A stretch of DNA of 64,000 nucleotides from the NCBI RefSeq assembly GCF_016482825.1, contig NZ_JAEMNV010000010.1:124001-188000 (forward strand). The letters run 5' to 3'. Below are positions 1 to 10,055 of the stretch, in pieces. The notes below the pieces were generated by a model. That model made no database searches. It saw nothing but the letters and a program-made list of their open reading frames with translations, and had not been told where the DNA came from. A program made the translations under genes and the position numbers. The first letter of the stretch is position 1, and the number at the start of each line of letters is the position of its first letter. This DNA is from Antrihabitans stalagmiti. GTDB lineage: Bacteria; Actinomycetota; Actinomycetes; Mycobacteriales; Mycobacteriaceae.

Positions 1-1999
<1,999 letters not shown>

Positions 2000-3358
2000 T
2001 CATACCTCCTTGCGGGTCGCGTGGCCAATTGCAGAGCTTCCACCCATTGCAGCGAAATCGTATGCCGTCTCTGCGTGGTCGGATTCATCCAGGCCCACCG
2101 CTTCGTCCTCTTCGCTCGCGCGCAGGCCGATCGTGAACTTGATGATGTAAGCGATGATTGCAGTCGCAACGAGCGAGTAGGCGAGAACGGCGCCCGCGCC
2201 GACAGCCTGCAGCTTGAGCTGCTCGATTCCGCCACCGTAGAACAGACCCTTGATTCCGGCGTAGGACTCGGGAGCCGCAACCAGGCCGACCATCAAGGTG
2301 CCGACGATGCCGCCGACGAGGTGGACACCGACGACGTCGAGCGAATCGTCGAAGCCGAACTTGTACTTGAGTCCGACGGCGAGTGCACAGAGAACACCTG
2401 CGGTTGCACCGATTGCGATAGCACCGAGAGCATTGACCGAGGAGCACGACGGCGTGATGGCGACGAGGCCTGCAACGACACCCGAGGCTGCACCGAGCGA
2501 GGTCGGCTTGCCGTCACGGATCTTCTCCACGACCAACCAGGCGATCATGGCGGTTGCAGTGGCAATCGTCGTGGTCAGGAACGTGTTGCCCGCTGCGGCG
2601 GTCGAGCCGACAGCCGAACCAGCGTTGAAGCCGTACCAGCCGAACCACAGCAGACCGGCACCGAGCATGACGAACGGCAGGTTGTGCGGCCGGAACGGCG
2701 TACGCGGCCAGCCTGCCCGCTTGCCGAGCACGAGGGCGAGCACAAGACCCGCTGCACCAGCGTTGATGTGGACTGCGGTACCACCTGCGAAGTCGATCGC
2801 TTTCAGTTTGTTCGCGATCCAGCCACCGTTTTCACCGGTGTAGCCGTTGAAAGCGAACACCCAGTGCGCGACCGGGAAGTAGACGAAGGTTGCCCAGACG
2901 CCTGCAAACACCAGCCAAGCGCTGAACTTCATGCGGTCGGCAACTGCGCCCGAGATCAGGGCGACGGTGATGATTGCGAACATCAGCTGGAATGCGACGA
3001 ACACCGAGAGCGGAATCGTGCCGAACAGCGGCACACTCGTGTCGACGTCCGGAAGGACGTTGCCCTGGTCGGTGCCACCGAATACCGACTTCAGACCGAA
3101 GTACTGGGTCGGGTCACCGAACAGATTTGCCTTGTCGTCGCCGAACGCGATCGAGAAGCCGTAGAGCACCCAGAGCACCGTCACGATGCCCATGGCACTG
3201 ATGCTCATCATGATCATGTTCAGGACGCTCTTGGCGCGGACCATGCCGCCGTAGAAGAACGCCAACCCTGGGGTCATGAGCAGCACGAGCGCGGCGCTAG
3301 CCAACATCCATGCTGTGTCGCCGGCGTCGGGCGCGCCGGTTAATGGGAATCCATCCAC
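2000..3358 (-). CDS. amtB: Ammonium transporter AmtB
   Basis: Amt/MEP/Rh-family channel in the cytoplasmic membrane, 452 residues with about 11 hydrophobic segments. The N-terminal stretch MLASAALVLLMTPGLAFFYG and the following GGMVRAKSVLN are highly typical of the family. The C-terminal cytoplasmic tail (about residues 410-452) is where PII binds in homologues. The ATG follows a strong AAGGAGGAG site. It is the first gene of amtB-glnB-glnD, and a GlnR-like operator lies about 70-107 bp upstream of its start, which points to induction under nitrogen limitation. Confidence 0.97.
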   Translation of the reverse strand: MDGFPLTGAPDAGDTAWMLASAALVLLMTPGLAFFYGGMVRAKSVLNMIMMSISAMGIVTVLWVLYGFSIAFGDDKANLFGDPTQYFGLKSVFGGTDQGNVLPDVDTSVPLFGTIPLSVFVAFQLMFAIITVALISGAVADRMKFSAWLVFAGVWATFVYFPVAHWVFAFNGYTGENGGWIANKLKAIDFAGGTAVHINAGAAGLVLALVLGKRAGWPRTPFRPHNLPFVMLGAGLLWFGWYGFNAGSAVGSTAAAGNTFLTTTIATATAMIAWLVVEKIRDGKPTSLGAASGVVAGLVAITPSCSSVNALGAIAIGATAGVLCALAVGLKYKFGFDDSLDVVGVHLVGGIVGTLMVGLVAAPESYAGIKGLFYGGGIEQLKLQAVGAGAVLAYSLVATAIIAYIIKFTIGLRASEEDEAVGLDESDHAETAYDFAAMGGSSAIGHATRKEV

Positions 3359-3427
3359 CTTGTGTCTCCTCCTTCATAGCCCAGCCAATTCCGACTGACG
3401 ACCTGGAGAGAAGAGTGCTCACTCGGT

Positions 3428-3465
3428 GTTTCAGGTATGACGCTGGGATGTTTCACGCTCGTGAA
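3428..3465 (-). promoter_or_regulatory. GlnR-type operator upstream of amtB
   Basis: On the minus strand the sequence reads TTCAC-n6-GAAAC-n6-GCGTC-n6-GAAAC, which is the spacing of the two-repeat GlnR box (GTnAC-n6-GAAAC twice) known from Streptomyces and mycobacteria. Both GAAAC half-sites are perfect; the two GTnAC half-sites are degenerate. Its position before amtB-glnB-glnD, a known GlnR target, supports the call. Confidence 0.7.
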
Positions 3466-3555
3466 CGCATGACGGGTCTGTGTTGCCATGAGGTTTCTTC
3501 CTGCGCAAACGCAAGCGGGTACTCCCGTGAGAATCCGTCACCTCGACCGCGTCAG

Positions 3556-4461
3556 CTACTCGCCGGCCACCTCGGGAAACAGCCCTGCCCTAGCCAATTG
3601 GCCGGTGATCTCGTCCGGCACGATCTTTCCGAGCCAACCGACGACGTCGAGTAACGCAGGCAAGCGCACACCGGTTTCGATCCCCATGTTGCGCAGCATG
3701 AAACACAGATCTTCGGTCGCGATGTTGCCTGTGGCGTTGGGAGCGAACGGACACCCGCCGAGCCCACCGACCGACGAATCCAAGGTCGTCGCGCCCGCCG
3801 ACACCGCAGCGACGGCGTTTGCGTAACCGGTGTTGCGGGTGTTGTGCAGGTGCACGCCGAGCGGAATACCGGGTGCCACCTGTGCGACACCGGCAAGGAG
3901 GACCGAAACCTGGCTCGGCACGCCGCACCCGATCGTGTCGGCGAGCAGGATCTCCTCGGCCCCCGCCGCCGCGAGCTCACCGGCAAGCTCGATCACCGCA
4001 TCGGCAGCCACCACACCCGAAAACGGGCAACCGAAGGCAACCGCGATGATCGCGGTGAGGCGGATGTCGCGATCACGAATCGCGCGTGCGCTGGCGCGAA
4101 AGTCGTCGACCGTTGCGGAAACGGGTGCGTTGACGTTGCGCAGATTGAACGAGTCGGTCGCCGAGACCGCGAACCGAATCTCGTCGAGTTCGCACTCGAG
4201 CGCACGGGTCACGCCGCGACCGTTCAGTACAAGTGCAGCGATATCGACGCCGGAGGGTCTGGCGATCCGATCGAGGATCTCTTCCGCACCTGCCATCCGC
4301 GGCACCCTGCGATCGTTGACGAAGCTCACCGCTTCGACCGCGGCAGGGGCCGTTCCGGTCAGGCGATCGATCAACTCGATGCGTTCGTCGACCGAGAAAT
4401 GCCGGGTCTGGTTCTGCAGGCCGTCGCGCGGACCGACTTCGCACACACGTAGTACCGACAT
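3556..4461 (-). CDS. Hydroxymethylglutaryl-CoA lyase
   Basis: DRE-TIM/HMGL-like aldolase of 301 residues that would split 3-hydroxy-3-methylglutaryl-CoA into acetoacetate and acetyl-CoA in leucine breakdown. Visible motifs are RDGLQN at residues 12-17, the metal-binding HLH near residue 207, and the signature loop GGLGGCPFAPNATGN with the active-site Cys. The ATG comes 2 bp after the stop of the CoA-transferase gene, so the two form an operon. A close relative acting on another 3-hydroxy-3-methylacyl-CoA cannot be excluded, because the partner is a CoA-transferase rather than a methylglutaconyl-CoA hydratase. Confidence 0.88.
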   Translation of the reverse strand: MSVLRVCEVGPRDGLQNQTRHFSVDERIELIDRLTGTAPAAVEAVSFVNDRRVPRMAGAEEILDRIARPSGVDIAALVLNGRGVTRALECELDEIRFAVSATDSFNLRNVNAPVSATVDDFRASARAIRDRDIRLTAIIAVAFGCPFSGVVAADAVIELAGELAAAGAEEILLADTIGCGVPSQVSVLLAGVAQVAPGIPLGVHLHNTRNTGYANAVAAVSAGATTLDSSVGGLGGCPFAPNATGNIATEDLCFMLRNMGIETGVRLPALLDVVGWLGKIVPDEITGQLARAGLFPEVAGE

Positions 4462-4463
4462 GA

Positions 4464-5672
4464 TCAGATGATGTTCTTGTCGGCAAGCTCCTGCTGCCGT
4501 TCGGCGGAAAGTCCGAGCACCTCGGTGTAGACGGCCGTGTTGTCAGCGCCCGGCGTCTGCCTGCCGAGCCACGCGATCGCGCCGGGCGTCTGTGACAGTT
4601 TCGGCACGACACCCGGCACGGCGAGGTCGCCGAACCTCGGATCCTGCTGCCGGACGATCATCTCCCGCGCCTCGACCTGGGGATCGGCGACCACGTCGGC
4701 GATCGAATTGATCGGTCCCCAGACGACCGAGTGTGCGTCGAGGACGGCGGTGAGGTCGCCGAAATCCAAGGTGGCCGACCACCCAGCGATGAGGGCGTCC
4801 AGCTCGTCGGAGTTCTGGCCACGTGCGACGTGGGTCGAGAAGCGCGGATCGTCGGCGAGTTCCGGCGACCCCATCGCCTGGGTGAGGCGGCGAAAGAGCG
4901 GATCCGCGTTCGCGGCGATGATGAGGCTGCGACCCTCTTTCGTCGGATAGACGTTCGAGGGTGCGAGACTCTTCAGCCCTGTGCCCATCGGCTCGCGGAC
5001 GATGCCGAGCTTGTCGTACTCCGGCAGCGTCGACTCCAGCATCGCGAAACAGCTTTCCAATATCGACGCGTCGACGACCTGGCCGGTGCCACCTTTCGCA
5101 TCACGCCAGTACAACGCCATCAGCAGACCTTCGAGAGCGAACAGTGCGGCGAGCGTGTCACCGAGCGAGATACCGCTACGCGGTGGCACCTGACCGGGGA
5201 ACCCGTTGATGTAGCGCAGTCCGCCCATCGCTTCGCCGACGCTCGCGAAACCCGGCCGGGTCGCGTATGGACCGGTCTGGCCGAAACCCGAGATACGGAC
5301 GATCACGAGCTTCGGGTTGATCTCGTGCAGCTCTGTCGGGCCGAGGCCCCACTTCTCCAGCGTTCCGGGCCGAAAATTTTCGACGACGGCGTCCGCCTCC
5401 GCAACAAGTCCGCGGACGAGGTCGCGTCCCTCGTCGGTCGCGAGATCGATGCCGATCGACTTCTTGTTGCGGCCGATCACCGACCACCACAGACTGTTGC
5501 CCTCGAACGAGCGCCCCCAATTTCGCATGGGATCGCCCTTGCCCGGCGGCTCTACCTTGAGAACTTCGGCACCGAAATCGGCGAGCCGACTTCCCACGAA
5601 CGGACCCGCTATCAGCTGGCCCATCTCGATCACACGGACACCGGAAAGCGGTCCTGACACGGTTTCGCTCAC
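4464..5672 (-). CDS. CaiB/BaiF family (class III) CoA-transferase
   Basis: Moves CoA between carboxylic acids; 402 residues, the normal length. Family signs include the N-terminal GVRVIEMGQLIAGPFVGSRL, the RNKKSIGIDL motif, NFRPGTLEKWGLG near residues 99-111, and a long C-terminal domain. Near residue 205, where formyl-CoA transferase has its nucleophilic Asp, the sequence reads SILESC, so Glu may take that place (alignment by eye). Translation starts at GTG. It lies directly upstream of the HMG-CoA-lyase gene, suggesting activation of a branched dicarboxylic or hydroxy acid that the lyase then cleaves. Substrate unknown. Confidence 0.88.
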   Translation of the reverse strand: MSETVSGPLSGVRVIEMGQLIAGPFVGSRLADFGAEVLKVEPPGKGDPMRNWGRSFEGNSLWWSVIGRNKKSIGIDLATDEGRDLVRGLVAEADAVVENFRPGTLEKWGLGPTELHEINPKLVIVRISGFGQTGPYATRPGFASVGEAMGGLRYINGFPGQVPPRSGISLGDTLAALFALEGLLMALYWRDAKGGTGQVVDASILESCFAMLESTLPEYDKLGIVREPMGTGLKSLAPSNVYPTKEGRSLIIAANADPLFRRLTQAMGSPELADDPRFSTHVARGQNSDELDALIAGWSATLDFGDLTAVLDAHSVVWGPINSIADVVADPQVEAREMIVRQQDPRFGDLAVPGVVPKLSQTPGAIAWLGRQTPGADNTAVYTEVLGLSAERQQELADKNII

Positions 5673-5745
5673 AAGCAGAAACGCTAGTCGATGACAGGCG
5701 TATGGTCGGCGGCGGCAGCGTCGCCGATCGAAGGAGTAACCGCAA

Positions 5746-6534
5746 ATGCCCTACGCCGAAGTCAATGGTCAGCGGCTCTACTACACCGATTCCGGTTCCG
5801 GGGATCCGATCATCTTCTCCCACGGGTTCCTCATGGACCACACGATGTTCGATGCGCAGGTTGCGGCACTCTCCGGCAACTGGCGCTGCATTCGCTGGGA
5901 CGAACGTGGCCACGGCCGGACCGAGACGTCGTCGGCGGCGTTCACCTATTGGGACAGCGCGGCCGATCTGTTCGGACTGCTCGATCATCTCGGCATCGAA
6001 AGCGCCGTTCTGGCAGGTATGTCGCAGGGTGGTTTTCTGTCGCTGCGGGCAGCGCTGACCGCACCCGAACGGGTCCGCGCACTCGTTCTGATGGACAGCC
6101 AACCCGGTGTTGAGCATCCGGAGAAGGTCGCCGCGTACAACCAGTTGCTCGACGGATGGATTGCCGTCGGCATGACCGACCAGCTCGCGGACATAGTCGC
6201 AGCAATCATCATCGGACCCGGCTTCGCGGACACGCCTGCCTGGCAACAGAAGTGGCGCGACCTCGACACCACGACCGTGCGACAGACGTATACGACGCTC
6301 GTGAACCGCGAGAACGACGTCACACCACGATTGGCCGAAATCACCGCGCCGACCCTAGTCGTCCACGGCTCCAACGATGCCTCGATAGAGCTATCGATCG
6401 CGCAGCAGTACGCGGCCGAACTGCCGAACGCCGAGTTGGTGGTCGTCGAGGGCGGCGGACACGCGTCCAACATGACCCACGCCGACCAGGTCAACCCGGC
6501 GCTCGAGCAATTTCTCAACTCTCTGAGCAGGTGA
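5746..6534 (+). CDS. Alpha/beta-fold hydrolase
   Basis: Cytoplasmic serine hydrolase of 262 residues. The catalytic triad can be read: nucleophile Ser93 in GMSQGG, an acid in the HGSNDAS loop, and His239 in GGGHASN; the oxyanion segment is SHGFLMDH near residue 25. AAGGAG lies 8 bp before the ATG. It diverges from the CoA-transferase gene across 73 bp, so the two may share control. Similar to 3-oxoadipate enol-lactonase-like and haloperoxidase-like proteins; substrate cannot be told from sequence. Confidence 0.85.
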   Translation: MPYAEVNGQRLYYTDSGSGDPIIFSHGFLMDHTMFDAQVAALSGNWRCIRWDERGHGRTETSSAAFTYWDSAADLFGLLDHLGIESAVLAGMSQGGFLSLRAALTAPERVRALVLMDSQPGVEHPEKVAAYNQLLDGWIAVGMTDQLADIVAAIIIGPGFADTPAWQQKWRDLDTTTVRQTYTTLVNRENDVTPRLAEITAPTLVVHGSNDASIELSIAQQYAAELPNAELVVVEGGGHASNMTHADQVNPALEQFLNSLSR

Positions 6535-6549
6535 TATCGAGGGTGGCGA

Positions 6550-7218
6550 TCAGCCGAGTACCGACCCCATCGACGGCCAGAAAATGGTGCTCTTCACGTA
6601 CTTGAAGCCGTCGGGGTACTGGTCGCTGACGGGTACCGACCAGCGATGCCACAGCGATCCGTAGACGGCCGCGACGATCGGTCCGCCACCGGGATTGAGG
6701 GCGCGCGTCCTGATCGTCGTGTCGACGGGAACGTCGAGGTGTTCGTTGAGCACCTCGGTACCGCTACGACCGCTGAGCAGGTTCAGCCAGATGACCTCCA
6801 GCTTTGCCCCGCCCTGGTTCGGCGAGATGGTGCCGGGTCCGCCGAAGAATCCGAACCGGAAACCATCGACACCGAGAGCGATGCCGGACCCGTAGAGCTG
6901 ACCCGACGCGGGATCCATACGTCCGGTGTCCGAGAACGCCGGAATCTGGAACGGCTGCGCGGGCAGCGCGGCATCCTGGCGGGCAAAGTCCTGCGGCGCG
7001 AACTGCTTCGGCGCTTCGACGAGACGATTCATCGCTGCCAACGCGTCTGCGTTGCCGGATTCGCGCGCGATGTCACGCAGCTGGAGTGCGGCGGCGTTCC
7101 AGTCGATGTCCTCACCGACTGTCGGCGCGCTACTTGCTGGTCCTGCGAAAACGAGTGCTGCGGCGGCGGCGGTGGCGACAACGCCGGTCAGCTTCCGCAT
7201 TACATGAAGGCGACCCAT
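6550..7218 (-). CDS. Secreted protein of unknown function
   Basis: 222 residues from an ATG preceded by a good AAAGGGGAGAGA site; further upstream in-frame starts lack a ribosome-binding site. The N-terminus is a clear Sec signal peptide: basic MGRLHVMRK, an Ala/Val-rich core, and a likely cut after PASSA. The mature part has no cysteines and is rich in Gly, Pro and aromatic residues. I do not recognise the family. The stop is 15 bp from that of the convergent hydrolase gene. Start at the internal Met (7200) is also possible. Confidence 0.75.
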   Translation of the reverse strand: MGRLHVMRKLTGVVATAAAAALVFAGPASSAPTVGEDIDWNAAALQLRDIARESGNADALAAMNRLVEAPKQFAPQDFARQDAALPAQPFQIPAFSDTGRMDPASGQLYGSGIALGVDGFRFGFFGGPGTISPNQGGAKLEVIWLNLLSGRSGTEVLNEHLDVPVDTTIRTRALNPGGGPIVAAVYGSLWHRWSVPVSDQYPDGFKYVKSTIFWPSMGSVLG

Positions 7219-7291
7219 ATATCTCTCCCCTTTGGTTGTGACGAGTTGTGTTCGACGAGTTTCACGTCGAAACGGCACGTGCAGGTCCGAG

Positions 7292-7927
7292 CTAACCAGT
7301 CGAGTGGGTCGAAGTGTGGGCAATCCGCCGAGCCGGCTCCAACAAACTCCTCGACACCGACATGTCGACGACAAGTCCGGCGTCCCATGCGCGTTCCATC
7401 ATCTGTGCGACATCGATGCGCCGTAGTGCGACGATCGGCGGACTGGCGAAGAGTTCGTTGATGTAGGCCAGAACGTGGTCGGCGACAACGACATCGATGT
7501 TGCCGACCTTCCCGACCAGTCGAGACGGCATGCCGCGAGGATTCACTCTGGCTGCAATGTTGTCGCGGTGCACCTGTTCGATGTCGACGACGACGGTGCA
7601 CGGCTCCTCCGGCACCAAACGGATTCGCGTCTGCACCCTGACGGCGATCGTGTAGCGCGCGATCGCGCCGGCCAGGTTCACCCGCACACTGAGGTGCACG
7701 GGAACCGCGATCGCGATGTCCCATTCCAGGTCGTTGCAGCGATACGCCTCGACCAGACCAGGCACGCCGATCGCGGTCGCAGAGCCGACTCCCCCCGGCC
7801 CGACCCGCAGTGGTCCGATGTCGATTCGATCGCCGAGGATGTGCGAGATGACCTTGCCGATACGTTTCGGCGACGCTGATGCGGCGAGGACGTTCGCGGC
7901 GAATTCGGCGTGGGTCAGTCTCGCCAT
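7292..7927 (-). CDS. Conserved-looking protein of unknown function
   Basis: 211 residues, no signal peptide or membrane segment. The N-terminal MARLTHAEFAANVLAASASPKRIGKVISHILGD is helical and basic; the middle is beta-rich with alternating hydrophobics (YTIAVRVQTRIRLVPEEPCTVVVDIEQV); the C-terminal third is amphipathic helix. I do not recognise the family. It lies 73 bp upstream of the secreted-protein gene on the same strand, so the two may be co-transcribed. Confidence 0.7.
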   Translation of the reverse strand: MARLTHAEFAANVLAASASPKRIGKVISHILGDRIDIGPLRVGPGGVGSATAIGVPGLVEAYRCNDLEWDIAIAVPVHLSVRVNLAGAIARYTIAVRVQTRIRLVPEEPCTVVVDIEQVHRDNIAARVNPRGMPSRLVGKVGNIDVVVADHVLAYINELFASPPIVALRRIDVAQMMERAWDAGLVVDMSVSRSLLEPARRIAHTSTHSTG

Positions 7928-8022
7928 CGTTCACCTCGTTCCACGACATCGTGTACGCGACGATCCGCACCCGCCTGGCATGTCATCGCCGTCGGGGCAC
8001 CGGACTTTACGCCACGCTACAA

Positions 8023-8055
8023 CCGCTGCGCCAGCATCTTCCGCAGGTGCAGCGG
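8023..8055. repeat. Inverted repeat downstream of ftsY
   Basis: A perfect 7-bp stem (CCGCTGC at 8023-8029, GCAGCGG at 8049-8055) with a 19-base loop, in the 149-bp gap after the ftsY stop. It may be a weak transcript end for ftsY, but there is no T-run and the stem is short. Confidence 0.3.
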
Positions 8056-8076
8056 CCGCGTCGGGAGGGTTTCGGC

Positions 8077-9516
8077 CTAGCCGAGCAGGGCATCCACGAA
8101 AGCGGCAGGCTCGAACGGGGCCAGGTCGTCGGCACCCTCACCGAGGCCGACCAACTTCACGGGAACACCGAGTTCGTGCTGGACCTGGAAGACGATGCCG
8201 CCCTTTGCCGTGCCGTCGAGTTTGGTCAGCACCACACCCGATATCGCAACGACGTCCGCGAAGACCCGAGCCTGCATCAGCCCGTTCTGACCGATCGTCG
8301 CATCGAGAACGAGCAACACCTCGTCGACGGTCGCACGCTTCTCGATCACACGCTTGACTTTGCCGAGCTCGTCCATCAGACCGGTCTTGGTGTGCAGGCG
8401 GCCTGCGGTGTCGATGAGTACGACGTCGACGCCGAGCTCGATCCCCTTGCTCACCGCATCGAACGCAACCGACGCCGGATCCGCATGTTCCTTGCCGCGA
8501 ACGGTATCGGCGCCGACGCGCTCACCCCACGTTTGCAGCTGGTCGGCTGCGGCCGCGCGGAACGTGTCAGCGGCGCCGAGCAGCACCCGCCGACCGTCGG
8601 CGACGAGGACGCGAGCAAGCTTGCCGGTCGTCGTCGTCTTTCCGGTGCCGTTGACACCGACAACGAGCAGGATCGACGGATGGTCGTCGTGCGGCAAAGC
8701 CCGGATCGACCGATCGAGTTCCGGGTGCAGCGCTTCGATGAGCACTTCGCGAAGCAGCGCTCTGACCTCGGCTTCGGTCCGAACGTTGCGGGTAGCCATC
8801 CGCTCCCGCAGTGCAGCGACGACGGTGGTCGTGACGGCAGAGCCGAGATCGGCTATCAGCAGCGTGTCCTCGACTTCTTCCCACGAGTCCTCGTCGAGGT
8901 CACCGCCGCCCAGCAGGCCGAGCAGGCTTTTACCGACCGCCGACTGCGATCGCGACAGTCGCCCACGCAGCCGATCAAGTCGACCTTCCGTCGGGGCGAT
9001 CTCGTCGATGGTCGGTGCGGTGTCCAGGCTCTGCGGCGTCGCGGGTGCGGTCGGTAGCTTCGGCTCCTCGACCAGCGGCTCCTCGACCGCTCGATCCTCG
9101 ACCACCGGCTCCGAAACAGCCGGCTCCGAAGCAACCGGTGCGGGCTTGTCGACCGCCGGTGCGGACTTCTCGGCGACAGGAGTCGCTTCGTCCACAACAG
9201 GATCAGGCAGCCGAATTTCGGTGATTCCACGTTTGGGAGCGTCGCGCGGGACAGCGGCGTCGTCCCCGACACCGGGCTGACCGTCGACATCGGTGCGCTC
9301 ACCGACCGGTTGCCTCGGAGCTGTCGCCGTACCGCCCTGGCTGAAGCTGAAGCCACCACCTGCCTTGTAGCCGCCCGAGCGATCTTCGACCGCGGTCGGC
9401 GCTTTCGTCGCCGTCAACGAGATCTGCCTGCGTCGGTACAGGACGAAGCCGACGACGAGGGCGATCAGAAGGATTGCGGCCGCAGCCGCGATGAGGATCC
9501 AAGCTTCGGCAGTCAC
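8077..9516 (-). CDS. ftsY: Signal recognition particle receptor FtsY
   Basis: SRP-type GTPase that docks SRP-ribosome complexes at the membrane. It has 479 residues: an N-terminal membrane anchor (AWILIAAAAAILLIALVVGF), a long acidic Pro/Ala/Glu-rich linker with repeated PVVEDRAVEEPLVEEP-like units up to about residue 165, then the NG domain. GTPase motifs are the P-loop GVNGTGKTTTTGKLA near residue 289, DTFRAAA, DTAGR, and TKLDGTAKGG. The anchor and acidic linker are typical of actinobacterial FtsY. It follows smc on the same strand with one opposing DUF2237 gene between them. Confidence 0.97.
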   Translation of the reverse strand: MTAEAWILIAAAAAILLIALVVGFVLYRRRQISLTATKAPTAVEDRSGGYKAGGGFSFSQGGTATAPRQPVGERTDVDGQPGVGDDAAVPRDAPKRGITEIRLPDPVVDEATPVAEKSAPAVDKPAPVASEPAVSEPVVEDRAVEEPLVEEPKLPTAPATPQSLDTAPTIDEIAPTEGRLDRLRGRLSRSQSAVGKSLLGLLGGGDLDEDSWEEVEDTLLIADLGSAVTTTVVAALRERMATRNVRTEAEVRALLREVLIEALHPELDRSIRALPHDDHPSILLVVGVNGTGKTTTTGKLARVLVADGRRVLLGAADTFRAAAADQLQTWGERVGADTVRGKEHADPASVAFDAVSKGIELGVDVVLIDTAGRLHTKTGLMDELGKVKRVIEKRATVDEVLLVLDATIGQNGLMQARVFADVVAISGVVLTKLDGTAKGGIVFQVQHELGVPVKLVGLGEGADDLAPFEPAAFVDALLG

Positions 9517-9556
9517 CCGGCCATCCTGTCAGAGGAACCATCTGGCCGTTAACCGT

Positions 9557-9627
9557 CACCCCGTGCACACCTCACCCCGTGCACACCTCACCCCGTGCAC
9601 ACCTCACCCCGTGCACACCTCACCCCG
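9557..9627. repeat. 16-bp tandem repeat, 4.4 copies
   Basis: Four identical copies of CACCCCGTGCACACCT (9557-9620) plus a 7-base partial copy, followed by the 12-bp palindrome CACCCCGGGGTG at 9621-9632. Each unit holds the palindrome GTGCAC. The array fills the gap between the diverging ftsY and DUF2237 genes, ending about 18 bp before the DUF2237 start. Confidence 0.95.
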
Positions 9628-9645
9628 GGGTGCGACGATTGCCCG

Positions 9646-10035
9646 GTGATCGAACGCAACGTTCTAGGCGACCGCCTGCAGGAATGCGGGACGGATCCTG
9701 TCACCGGCTTCTTCCGCGACGGCTGCTGCAGCACGGGCCCGGAGGATGCGGGCAGCCACACCGTCTGCACCGTGGTCACCGCTGAATTCCTCGAGCATCA
9801 AGCTGCGGTCGGCAACGACCTGTCCAGCCCGCGACCCGAGTACAACTTCCCAGGACTCGTACCCGGCGATCGGTGGTGTGTTGTCGCCGCGCGGTGGATG
9901 CAGGCCTTCCTCGACGGCGTCGCAGCACCGGTCGTGCTCGCCGCGACGCACGAACGCGCGCTCGACATCGTTCCGCTCGAAGCGTTGCGTGCACACGCCG
10001 TCGACGTACCCGACGATCTGGCCGGCCTGTCCTGA
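9646..10035 (+). CDS. DUF2237 family protein
   Basis: Small cytoplasmic protein of 129 residues. The whole length matches the DUF2237 pattern: RNVLGDRLQECGTDPVTGF, then FRDGCCSTGPEDAGSHTVC, NDLSSPRPEYNFPGL, PGDRWCVVAARW and VLAATHERALDIVPLEAL. It has the family's conserved Cys pair and the TGPED and GDRWC motifs. The GTG start was chosen because homology begins there (VIERNVLG); an open frame continues upstream into the tandem repeat but looks non-coding. Function unknown. It runs against ftsY and smc; its stop is 9 bp from the smc stop. Confidence 0.85.
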   Translation: MIERNVLGDRLQECGTDPVTGFFRDGCCSTGPEDAGSHTVCTVVTAEFLEHQAAVGNDLSSPRPEYNFPGLVPGDRWCVVAARWMQAFLDGVAAPVVLAATHERALDIVPLEALRAHAVDVPDDLAGLS

Positions 10036-10055
10036 TCGAACGGGTCAGGCGTCGG
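10021..10055. terminator. Possible shared hairpin between DUF2237 and smc
   Basis: CCTGA at 10031-10035 can pair with TCAGG at 10045-10049, extended by outer GCCG/CGGC pairs with bulges. It spans both convergent stop codons. There is no T-run, so this is only a weak candidate for a bidirectional transcript end. Confidence 0.3.
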
